IMG/VR virus record: IMGVR_UViG_3300037156_000256
Location: 1 to 28,651 of that record
DNA from: a virus
DNA: 28,651 bases
Direction: 5' to 3' (one strand)
Every line of letters begins with the position of its first letter. The stretch's first letter is position 1. The notes below the pieces were generated by a model, which worked only from the letters and a program-made list of their open reading frames with translations, was not told where the DNA came from and did not search any database. Positions 22,292 to 27,685 of the stretch are shown piece after piece. Both the position numbers and the translations under genes were made by a program.

Positions 22292-22447
22292 TCACCGGTA
22301 AGGCCTCCGAGTCAGGGACATGCCGGGATGAAGCTTCAGCCAGCGCCGGTCTTCCCGTGAAAGGCGGGGATGGCGAAGCATCATGTCGGCGAAGATCGCG
22401 ACGTTGAGCGCAAGCCAGGTGATCAGGATTGCCCAGATGATGGTCAT
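22292..22447 (-). CDS. small membrane protein
   Basis: 51 residues: one membrane helix MTIIWAILITWLALNVAIFA at the N-terminus, then a basic cytoplasmic tail (HPRLSREDRRWLKLHPG). The ATG at 22447 overlaps the stop of the preceding membrane peptide by ATGA, which supports the pair. Derived by hand. After it, 22192-22291 holds a possible GTG-started 48-codon frame that I do not support. Confidence 0.6.
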   Translation of the reverse strand: MTIIWAILITWLALNVAIFADMMLRHPRLSREDRRWLKLHPGMSLTRRPYR

Positions 22448-22554
22448 ATGTGCCGCTCCCGCCCGGAACGAAGCGCGATGACGGCGATGACGAGCGCAAC
22501 CGTGAGGCCCAACAGGATTGGAGAGATCGCGGTGAGGAAATGGAGGAGGGTCAT
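22444..22554 (-). CDS. 36-residue membrane peptide
   Basis: Product MTLLHFLTAISPILLGLTVA followed by LVIAVIALRSGRERHI: one long hydrophobic helix with a basic end. ATG at 22554, GAGAGG 8 bases upstream. Coupled by ATGA to the next small membrane gene. A small holin-like or membrane-potential-affecting peptide is possible; not shown. Confidence 0.6.
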   Translation of the reverse strand: MTLLHFLTAISPILLGLTVALVIAVIALRSGRERHI

Positions 22555-22688
22555 GCTGCGAACCTCTCAGCCGTTAATTTTTCCTGAACCGCTGCGCTGC
22601 GATTGTCCGACGATCTCGCAAAATAATTTGTTCTTGCGCGATCGCAGGCTGTGTAATGCTTTTCCCTCGCCTTGTGCCGGGGGGTATC
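22555..22688. promoter_or_regulatory. divergent intergenic region
   Basis: 134 bases between the leftward membrane peptides and a rightward small gene. It is the most AT-rich spot of the area (TTAATTTTTCC, GCAAAATAATTTGTTC at about 22617-22633) and must hold at least one promoter. No TTGCGCAA operator is present. Confidence 0.4.
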
Positions 22689-22937
22689 ATGACAGACGAA
22701 GAACTTCTGGAGCAGGCGAGTTCGCTTGCGCCGATTTATGTCGATGGATTTGGGGCCTATCGGAAGGTCAATGGCGTGCTGCGCTGCGTCGGTTTCGTGC
22801 TCGAGAGCGGTGCCCAACTCAATCTGATCGTGTCGCTGGCGGGAGCGGCGATCGCCAACCGGTTGACGAAACGCACCTTGGAAGGGCCGCCGACCGACAG
22901 TGTGCAGATTTGGAACGGTTCGGCGCTTACTCATTGA
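22689..22937 (+). CDS. small phage protein, convergent to cro
   Basis: 82 residues from the ATG at 22689, preceded by GGGGGG 5 bases upstream; the frame is open earlier but without a good start. Seen: MTDEELLEQASSLAPIYVDG, then GVLRCVGFVLESGAQLNLIV, and VQIWNGSALTH. It runs opposite to the early operon and its last 7 bases overlap the 3' end of the Cro-like gene. Not recognised; beta-rich in the middle. Transcripts of the two genes would interfere. Confidence 0.6.
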   Translation: MTDEELLEQASSLAPIYVDGFGAYRKVNGVLRCVGFVLESGAQLNLIVSLAGAAIANRLTKRTLEGPPTDSVQIWNGSALTH

Positions 22938-23137
22938 GCGGCCTCACCGAAGAAATCTGGACGAAGATCCTGGCGCGGAATTCCGGTCTCCCGCTCGACG
23001 TCCAACACCCGGTTGACCGGAACGCCCTTTTGCCCCCAGCGCGTGACGGTCCCCTTGTCGATGCCGAGTTTACGGGCAAGATCGACAAGTTTCAGGCCGC
23101 GATCGCGCAGCAATTCGGAAAGCCGGTGATTCGTCAT
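22931..23137 (-). CDS. Cro-like HTH regulator
   Basis: 68 residues from the ATG at 23137. RLSELLRDRGLKLVDLARKL then GIDKGTVTRWGQKGVPVNRV is a compact helix-turn-helix of the Cro/YdaS type, and RVLDVERETGIPRQDLRPD is the usual C-terminal helix of that group. It is divergent from the repressor with operators between. Expected to shut off the repressor on entry into lytic growth and start the leftward operon. Confidence 0.82.
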   Translation of the reverse strand: MTNHRLSELLRDRGLKLVDLARKLGIDKGTVTRWGQKGVPVNRVLDVERETGIPRQDLRPDFFGEAAQ

Positions 23138-23146
23138 GCCTCGATT

Positions 23147-23191
23147 AGTTGCGCAACTCGCAACAACGGTCAAGAGATAAGTTGCGCAAAG
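23147..23191. promoter_or_regulatory. operators O1 and O2 between cro and repressor
   Basis: O1 is the perfect palindrome AGTTGCGCAACT (23147-23158), 10 bases upstream of the Cro-like ATG; with its flank it is a 17-mer, TTGCGAGTTGCGCAACT on the minus strand (23163 to 23147). O2, AGTTGCGCAAAG (23180-23191), matches 10 of 12 and lies exactly 33 bases away, three DNA turns. They are the natural targets of repressor and Cro. Confidence 0.75.
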
Positions 23192-23212
23192 TGCTAACGA
23201 CGGAGTTGCATC

Positions 23213-23584
23213 GTGGATTTACCGTTGGATATGTCCTCTCCGACCCGAATCCAGAGCAAGCGCCTCCCAGCCAAACAGCCAAATCGGCCCCATTTCATCC
23301 CGGAATGGGCCGAGCGCGGCGGTTTCGGGAGCCAGCAGGCGCTCGCGAACGCCTTGGAAGCCGACAAAAGCTTGGTCTCTCGCTGGTATAATGGCTCCAG
23401 CCCGACCAAGCCGTATCAGAAAAAACTGGGGAAACTCTTCGGCTGCGCGCCGGAGGCGATTTTCGAGCACCCCGACAAATGGTGGCTGACCCATTTTCTG
23501 AGCGGCAAGACGCCGGATGAGGTCGGGCGCGTCAAACAGATGCTTGAGGCCGCCTTCCCAACTGGCAATAAGGGCTCGGAATAG
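23213..23584 (+). CDS. phage repressor (short, XRE-type HTH)
   Basis: 123 residues; GTG start at 23213 with ACGGAG 9 bases upstream, ATG at 23231 is an alternative. The HTH is FGSQQALANALEADKSLVSR (about 38-57), followed by WYNGSSPTKPYQKKLGKLFG and a helical C-terminus (FLSGKTPDEVGRVKQMLEAA). There is no LexA/S24-type self-cleavage domain, so induction cannot work by RecA-driven cleavage of this protein. It should maintain lysogeny by binding the TTGCGCAA operators on either side of its gene. Confidence 0.8.
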   Translation: MDLPLDMSSPTRIQSKRLPAKQPNRPHFIPEWAERGGFGSQQALANALEADKSLVSRWYNGSSPTKPYQKKLGKLFGCAPEAIFEHPDKWWLTHFLSGKTPDEVGRVKQMLEAAFPTGNKGSE

Positions 23585-23635
23585 GCCGAAAAGCCAAGCC
23601 GCGCGCTTTCACTGAAATAACCTGTCCAAAAGAAG

Positions 23636-23684
23636 TTGCGGGTTGCGCAATTCACACTTGCGGAAGGTTGCGAGTTGTGCAACT
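23636..23684. promoter_or_regulatory. operators O3 and O4 downstream of the repressor
   Basis: Two further copies of the 17-mer: TTGCGGGTTGCGCAATT (23636-23652, 15/17 to O1) and TTGCGAGTTGTGCAACT (23668-23684, 16/17), 32 bases apart, in the orientation opposite to O1. They lie between the 3' ends of two convergent genes, where no promoter is needed, so looping with O1/O2 or silencing is more likely than simple promoter control. Confidence 0.65.
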
Positions 23685-23685
23685 G

Positions 23686-23701
23686 TGTTTCACGTGAAAT
23701 G
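23686..23701. promoter_or_regulatory. parS-like palindrome
   Basis: TGTTTCACGTGAAATG matches the bacterial parS consensus TGTTTCACGTGAAACA at 14 of 16 bases with a perfect 12-bp core. It touches operator O4. The host ParB (and perhaps the phage ParB-domain protein) would be expected to recognise it. Function is inferred from sequence only. Confidence 0.55.
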
Positions 23702-23774
23702 ACTCACGGGGAACGGTCGCTTGGACACGCTTAGCTTCAACGCCTGCCGCTTTTGCGACGATCCCGACCAGCAT

Positions 23775-24212
23775 TTATTCGCAGGACCAAATGTAGTTGC
23801 GGTCATCGTCTCCCATGGTGGCCGTGCAGTGCTTGTCTGCGGAAAGCTCGCCGCTGCTGACGTGAACGAAGCCGACCATCTTCCTCTTGCTCTCCCGCAC
23901 CATGTGAATCTCGCCGACCGTGAGGCCCCTCTTTGTATATTCGGCCCTCATACTCGCTTTCATAGAAGCGATATCGGCATCAGTGAATCCACCGGGTGGC
24001 CAGAAGAGATAGGCCAGTACGACGACGGTCACGATCGCGACAATGCTCTTCATTCCGGTCGACCCCCCTTTTTTCTCCGGGACCTCGGCGGCGGCCTCTT
24101 GCGGCTGAGGGGTTGCCTGTCGTTTCCGCGGAAACCGGCCGCTAAACCCCAACAGAAACGCGAGCGCTACCGGGATAACAATCAATATCCAGTTTGCCGC
24201 CCACGCGCCCAC
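23775..24212 (-). CDS. two-helix membrane protein with periplasmic domain (possible moron)
   Basis: 145 residues; GTG start at 24212 after GAGGGGGAAGC. Helix 1: WAANWILIVIPVALAFLLGF (about 4-23); a Lys/Glu/Pro linker; helix 2: MKSIVAIVTVVVLAYLFWPP (about 59-78); then a soluble domain with FTDADIASMKASMRAEYTKR, KMVGFVHVSSGELSAD and a C-terminal CTATMGDDDRNYIWSCE with two cysteines that may pair. It stands alone on the minus strand, between the repressor and the rightward operon, the usual place of lysogenic-conversion genes. A superinfection exclusion role is possible but unproven. Confidence 0.7.
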   Translation of the reverse strand: MGAWAANWILIVIPVALAFLLGFSGRFPRKRQATPQPQEAAAEVPEKKGGSTGMKSIVAIVTVVVLAYLFWPPGGFTDADIASMKASMRAEYTKRGLTVGEIHMVRESKRKMVGFVHVSSGELSADKHCTATMGDDDRNYIWSCE

Positions 24213-24256
24213 CGCTTCCCCCTCCGCACGCTGACGTTGTCCGAAGCTACCATCGC

Positions 24257-24451
24257 ATGAGCATGCCCGCCATCCACTTCCAATCGATCTATCGGCGGTA
24301 CGGCCTCGTGATCTCCGAGCCGCTGTGCGGCCCTGAGCGCGGAAGCGTCGAGACCTCCCCACTCAAGCACGAAGTTACCTGTCAGTTCTGTCTGCGTCTT
24401 TTAACCGAGTTGAAGGAATTCAGTCATCCCGGAAGGAATGCGTTCACATGA
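24257..24451 (+). CDS. small CxxC protein, first gene of the integrase operon
   Basis: 64 residues from the ATG at 24257 (MSMPAIHFQSIYRRYGLVIS). The C-terminal half has HEVTCQFCLRLLTELKEF, one CxxC with nearby His (LKHEVTCQFC), a probable metal site. It starts 44 bases from the divergent membrane gene, so promoters for both lie in 24213-24256. Overlaps the next gene by ATGA. Not recognised. Confidence 0.65.
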   Translation: MSMPAIHFQSIYRRYGLVISEPLCGPERGSVETSPLKHEVTCQFCLRLLTELKEFSHPGRNAFT

Positions 24452-24699
24452 AACTCGTTTCGACAAAACCTTTCCTGCTCGACGGCCCCTTGATGCTGGC
24501 GATCGAGCGCCGCAAAGCCGTGCTGGAGCGGATGGCGCGGGACCTGGTCGCCAACGGCGAGGATCTGACCTGCGACCGCGACGCCGTCCGCGTGCTGATG
24601 GCATGCGGCTATCCGAACCTCGACGTGGCGCTGCTGGCCGGCGAAGCGCGGATGGTGGCGTTTCAGGATGTCGTTGCGCGGGAAATGTCGCGGCCATGA
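24448..24699 (+). CDS. hypothetical phage protein
   Basis: 83 residues, MKLVSTKPFLLDGPLMLAIE, then helical RRKAVLERMARDLVANGEDL and a motif DAVRVLMACGYPNLDVALLA. Overlaps neighbours by ATGA on both sides. No family recognised. Confidence 0.7.
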   Translation: MKLVSTKPFLLDGPLMLAIERRKAVLERMARDLVANGEDLTCDRDAVRVLMACGYPNLDVALLAGEARMVAFQDVVAREMSRP

Positions 24700-25022
24700 T
24701 CGAGTGGAAAAACACTTCGTGCGGCAGTGAGCTGCAGGCAGCGCAGATGCGATTGGCGACGACCGATCAGTCCGATCGTGGTTGCGGCTGGGTTTGGCAC
24801 GTTCACGCCGACGATTATAGTGACCAAATGGCCTGTGGCGGCCATCTTCGGTCCGAAGATGAAGCGAAAAAGGCGGCCATCGAGTTTGTTCGCAGCTATT
24901 GCACAAGCGTTCTCAGCGCGCTTTCCGATAAGCCCACGCAAGGTGGCCCGACCGCCGCGCACCCTGACGCCCCTTATTGCAAGCCCGACCAGTCGTGCTG
25001 CGATTTTTGTTGCGGGAACTAG
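24696..25022 (+). CDS. hypothetical Cys-rich phage protein
   Basis: 108 residues from the ATG at 24696 (ATGA overlap). MIEWKNTSCGSELQAAQMRL leads into WVWHVHADDYSDQMACGGHL and a helix DEAKKAAIEFVRSYCTSVL; the C-terminus PYCKPDQSCCDFCCGN holds five cysteines in 16 residues and probably binds metal. The open frame upstream of 24696 is a shadow. Function unknown. Confidence 0.65.
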   Translation: MIEWKNTSCGSELQAAQMRLATTDQSDRGCGWVWHVHADDYSDQMACGGHLRSEDEAKKAAIEFVRSYCTSVLSALSDKPTQGGPTAAHPDAPYCKPDQSCCDFCCGN

Positions 25023-25054
25023 GATGAACGCCTTCGCCAACAGGACGGCCGGTC

Positions 25055-25252
25055 ATGACTGATCAAAATAGATCGCGCTACGCACCAACGAAGGCCGCCG
25101 TTATTTGCCTGGTCGCGCTGTCGATCGGCCCGCTGACGCTCGAAGGACGTTTGTGGAGATTCGACCGGCGGTTCTTCAGCCCCCGCACAGTGAATGATCT
25201 GATCGCGCTCGGCATGGCCGTGCGGCACGGCAATGAAGTTAGGTCCACATGA
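25055..25252 (+). CDS. hypothetical small protein
   Basis: 65 residues, basic at both ends with a hydrophobic middle (AAVICLVALSIGPLTLEG) that could cross the membrane once. The stop overlaps the Lar-like start by ATGA. Not recognised. Confidence 0.55.
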   Translation: MTDQNRSRYAPTKAAVICLVALSIGPLTLEGRLWRFDRRFFSPRTVNDLIALGMAVRHGNEVRST

Positions 25253-25488
25253 TGAACGCTATGCGGATAGCAAAAGCGAAACCATGCCCGTTCTGTCATT
25301 CGACCAACGGCTTCGTTGAGCGGATGGATTTGTCCTCTTGGCAATTCGTCTGCAACGACTGTTTCGCGCACGGCCCAAATGTCTGCGATGCCGATTGGGA
25401 AGATGACACGGCGCGCGCTGAGGCTACCCGCGCATGGAATCGTCGGAAACGGGCGCCGGAAGGCGTCAAGCATCCGGAGGCGGTATGA
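25249..25488 (+). CDS. Lar-like restriction alleviation protein
   Basis: 79 residues. AKPCPFCHSTNGFVERMDLS (about 10-29), then FVCNDCFAHGP and ATRAWNRRKRAPE: two CxxC pairs forming a zinc ribbon and the AWNRR end that define the Lar family (PF14354). E. coli Rac-prophage Lar reduces type I restriction and boosts modification. Here it would help unmodified phage DNA survive; whether it acts on a type I system in this host is inference. ATGA overlaps on both sides. Confidence 0.82.
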   Translation: MMNAMRIAKAKPCPFCHSTNGFVERMDLSSWQFVCNDCFAHGPNVCDADWEDDTARAEATRAWNRRKRAPEGVKHPEAV

Positions 25489-25670
25489 CCGTCATCTCCC
25501 TGATGGCCGCCGAACTCGACCGCAAACTGCAGGAGCGCGGGATATTCTCGCTTGGCCGTGCCGAGTGCGAGGCGATCGTGACGCGGCTGCTCGCGCTGCC
25601 GGCGGAACTCGGCAACACCAAGCCGATGACGAAGGAAGATGCGGACGAGATATCGAGGCGGTCGACGTGA
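25485..25670 (+). CDS. hypothetical small protein
   Basis: 61 residues from the ATG at 25485 (ATGA overlap with the Lar-like gene), MTVISLMAAELDRKLQERGI, then helical SLGRAECEAIVTRLLALPAE and TKEDADEISRRST. Acidic and helical, no family recognised. Confidence 0.6.
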   Translation: MTVISLMAAELDRKLQERGIFSLGRAECEAIVTRLLALPAELGNTKPMTKEDADEISRRST

Positions 25671-25945
25671 GCAGAACCCCCGCCAACCGTCCGCCGTCCT
25701 TCATGAGCCGCGCCGAGCTCGCGTGGGAACTCAGCATTTCCGAAAGCACGGTTGATGAATTGGTCCGCCGCGGCGTAATCCCGCCGGCCATGAAACTGAC
25801 GCCCGGCTGCGTCCGATGGTCGTGGGCAGCCGTCGAAATGGCCCTTGCCAGGCTTGCCGGGACCGCCGACGATGGCGACCCGTTCATGACGGGGGCCAGG
25901 AATGCCATCAAAACAGCGCCAGAGAGCCGCCGTGGAACTGCCTAA
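25667..25945 (+). CDS. AlpA/excisionase-like HTH protein
   Basis: 92 residues with a GTG start at 25667 sharing GTGA with the upstream stop. FMSRAELAWELSISESTVDE then LVRRGVIPPAMKLTPGCVRW, and SWAAVEMALARL, follow the MerR-like HTH of AlpA and excisionases: recognition helix STVDELVRR, wing with PGCVRW. It sits right before integrase and overlaps it by 44 bases. Probably the recombination directionality factor that turns integration into excision. Confidence 0.75.
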   Translation: MSRTPANRPPSFMSRAELAWELSISESTVDELVRRGVIPPAMKLTPGCVRWSWAAVEMALARLAGTADDGDPFMTGARNAIKTAPESRRGTA

Positions 25946-26951
25946 GGGTGTCCACAAGGTCACTTCGCGCGGCCATGAATATTACTATTTTCAGGCCGGC
26001 CGCGGCACCACGGCGCCGGGCCCGCGGATCCGGATCGATTATGATCCGCAGACGCCGGAGTTTTGGGCGGCATTACAGGAAGCCCAGGGCAAGAGCTCGC
26101 TTCCGACCATCAACACGGTCGGTTTCGTGATTGACCAGTTCCTGGCCGTTACCGCGGCGACCGTCGAGAAGATCACGCTCTACCATTACCGAAGGTCACT
26201 GGATCTCGCCAAGCGCGCCTGGGGCGATCTGCCGATCGACGGGATCCGCCCCTCGCACGTCAAGGTGCTGATGGAGGGTATGGCGTCGACGCCGGCGAAA
26301 GCCAACCACTTCCTCTCGACCATGAAGTCGATGTCGGGCTGGGCGCGCGTCAAGGACTTCACCACCCAGAGCATGACCGAGGGTATCCGGGCCTACAAGC
26401 TCGCTGGAGGGCATAAGCCGTGGACCGACGCCCAGATCGCGGTCGCCCAAGCGAAGCTATCAGGGACCGTCCGCAGGGGCTTCATGCTGTATCTATACAC
26501 GGGGCAGCGTGGCCAGGATGTCGTGAGGCTCGGCTGGACCGATATTGATGAGGGCGGCTTCAATCTGGGGCAGAAAAAGACCGGCGTCGAAGTCTGGTGC
26601 CCGATCGTCTCCGAGCTCGCCGGCGAAATGGCGTCCTGGGAAAAGCGCCCCGGACCCTTCGTGCGCCAGGCGAACGGACAGCCCTACGATCGCAAGCTGT
26701 TCTGGAAACACTTCACTGAGGCGATCGAGGCCATTGCGGAACTGGACGGCGTGACGCTGCACGGCTTGCGCTGCACGGCCGTGATCCGCCTGCGGCGTGC
26801 TGGCCTATCGACCGGTCAGATCGGCGATATTGTCGGGATGTCGCTCGGCACCATCGCGCGCTATTGCCGGTTCGCCGATCGCAAGAGCGGCGGCAAGGCC
26901 GCACTGATCAAACTGGACGATCATAGAACGTCCAAAGAACAGAAATTGTAA
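25902..26951 (+). CDS. tyrosine-family phage integrase
   Basis: 349 residues. Cuts and rejoins attP/attB and attL/attR. Start at the ATG at 25902 (CAGGA nearby); GTG 25932 is possible. N-terminal region HEYYYFQAGRGTTAPGPRI is the arm-binding part, then a SAM-like core-binding region (about 70-165), then the catalytic domain with R203 (YTGQRGQDVVRL), K225/226 (GQKKTG), H287-x-x-R290 (LHGLRCTAVIRL) and Y321 (IARYCRFADR). The usual second His before the Tyr is not obvious (GMSLGTIARY). Length is normal. It marks the right end of the prophage. Confidence 0.95.
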   Translation: MPSKQRQRAAVELPKGVHKVTSRGHEYYYFQAGRGTTAPGPRIRIDYDPQTPEFWAALQEAQGKSSLPTINTVGFVIDQFLAVTAATVEKITLYHYRRSLDLAKRAWGDLPIDGIRPSHVKVLMEGMASTPAKANHFLSTMKSMSGWARVKDFTTQSMTEGIRAYKLAGGHKPWTDAQIAVAQAKLSGTVRRGFMLYLYTGQRGQDVVRLGWTDIDEGGFNLGQKKTGVEVWCPIVSELAGEMASWEKRPGPFVRQANGQPYDRKLFWKHFTEAIEAIAELDGVTLHGLRCTAVIRLRRAGLSTGQIGDIVGMSLGTIARYCRFADRKSGGKAALIKLDDHRTSKEQKL

Positions 26952-27013
26952 AACACTGTAAAACAATCGGCACTTTGTTCAATGAATTCAATATAGGCGA
27001 TTAGTTCGCCTAT
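26941..27013. repeat. right attachment region: arm repeats and inverted repeat
   Basis: TGTAAAACA occurs twice (26947-26955 and 26957-26965), 10 bases apart, overlapping the integrase stop; this may be an arm-type integrase site. A perfect 8-bp inverted repeat with 5-base loop, ATAGGCGA/TCGCCTAT, lies at 26993-27013. The DNA from 26947 to 27004 is AT-rich, unlike the rest. The right phage-host junction should be within 26993-27080. Confidence 0.5.
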
Positions 27014-27079
27014 GTCATCCACGAGGGCAAGGTTCGCGCGCCGTCCGGCGCAATGGAATTGATCGCGCGCGTGGCCTAG
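27005..27079 (+). pseudogene. displaced 3' end of a host gene at attR
   Basis: After an in-frame TAG at 27002-27004, 24 sense codons read FAYVIHEGKVRAPSGAMELI then ARVA and a TAG stop (27077-27079). Third positions are mostly G or C, as in host genes. This looks like the C-terminal tail of a host protein cut off by integration into its 3' end. The source gene cannot be named; its 5' part would be left of the prophage, outside the window. Confidence 0.45.
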
Positions 27080-27091
27080 TCAGGTGCCCCC

Positions 27092-27553
27092 ATGGCCAAA
27101 TCCAGAAAACTCTTCACCATCGGGTATGAGCAGACGCCGGCCAGTTCCGTGCTCGACGAACTCGAACAGGCCGGCGTGAAGCTGTTGGTGGATGTGCGCG
27201 CGGTTGCCGCCTCCCGCCGTCCCGGCTTTTCCAAGAACCAACTGGCGGCAGGACTAGACGAGCGCGGCATCTCATACCTGCATCTCCGCGGCCTCGGCAC
27301 GCCGAAGGACGGCCGCGACGCCGCTCGCGCCGGCCACTTCGACACGCTTCACAAGATCTATGCGAAGCATCTGAAGACGCCACAGGCGAAAGAAGAGCTC
27401 GACGAATTGTCGGCGCTGGTCAGGAAATCCGGCCCGGTCTGCATCCTCTGTTACGAGCGCGACCACCGCCATTGCCACCGGCAATGGATCGCCGAGATCA
27501 TCGAAGACCGCGACGGGGTCAAGGTGGAGAATTTGGTGGCAAAGCCGGTGTAA
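27092..27553 (+). CDS. DUF488-family host protein
   Basis: 153 residues. KLFTIGYEQTPASSVLDELE at the start, LLVDVRAVAASRRPGFSKNQ, YLHLRGLGTPKDGRDAAR, and the C-terminal VCILCYERDHRHCHRQWIAE, all hallmarks of DUF488 (PF04343), with conserved Cys and His. Function not established; likely cytoplasmic. Starts 13 bases after the host-gene remnant, so it may originally have followed that gene in an operon. Confidence 0.9.
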   Translation: MAKSRKLFTIGYEQTPASSVLDELEQAGVKLLVDVRAVAASRRPGFSKNQLAAGLDERGISYLHLRGLGTPKDGRDAARAGHFDTLHKIYAKHLKTPQAKEELDELSALVRKSGPVCILCYERDHRHCHRQWIAEIIEDRDGVKVENLVAKPV

Positions 27554-27558
27554 GGGCT

Positions 27559-27640
27559 CGTCATTGCGAGCGGCAGCGATGCAATCCAGAGCCTCGAAGG
27601 AAGCATGGATTGCTTCGTCGCTTCACTCCTCGCAATGACG
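27559..27640. repeat. dispersed palindromic chromosomal repeat
   Basis: Outer perfect inverted repeat CGTCATTGCGAG/CTCGCAATGACG (27559-27570, 27629-27640) and inner GCAATCCA/TGGATTGC (27581-27588, 27606-27613). I recognise this sequence type as a frequent intergenic element in Bradyrhizobium and Rhodopseudomonas genomes. It lies between convergent genes, where it may end transcription from both. Confidence 0.8.
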
Positions 27641-27685
27641 GAGGGAACCACCCGTCCTTGCCATCGGCCGAACAACGCCGCGCCC

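Noticed and set aside
22149-22295. GTG-started 48-codon frame (MRIRNAITLRVT) coupled to the small membrane gene
   Set aside because: GTGA overlap is suggestive, but composition is Arg/Ser-rich without features and it overlaps the next gene's start; not supported.
23721-24260. Plus-strand frame from TTG with a CRFC motif, convergent region
   Set aside because: Most of it is antisense to the membrane protein at 23775-24212, whose helices and Cys-containing C-terminus are convincing; no ribosome site at the TTG.
26993-27013. Intrinsic terminator for the integrase gene
   Set aside because: The perfect stem has no T-run on either side; better explained as part of the attachment region.
27005-27079. 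tRNA 3' end as integration target
   Set aside because: No CCA end, T-arm or other tRNA feature; the segment reads as protein-coding.
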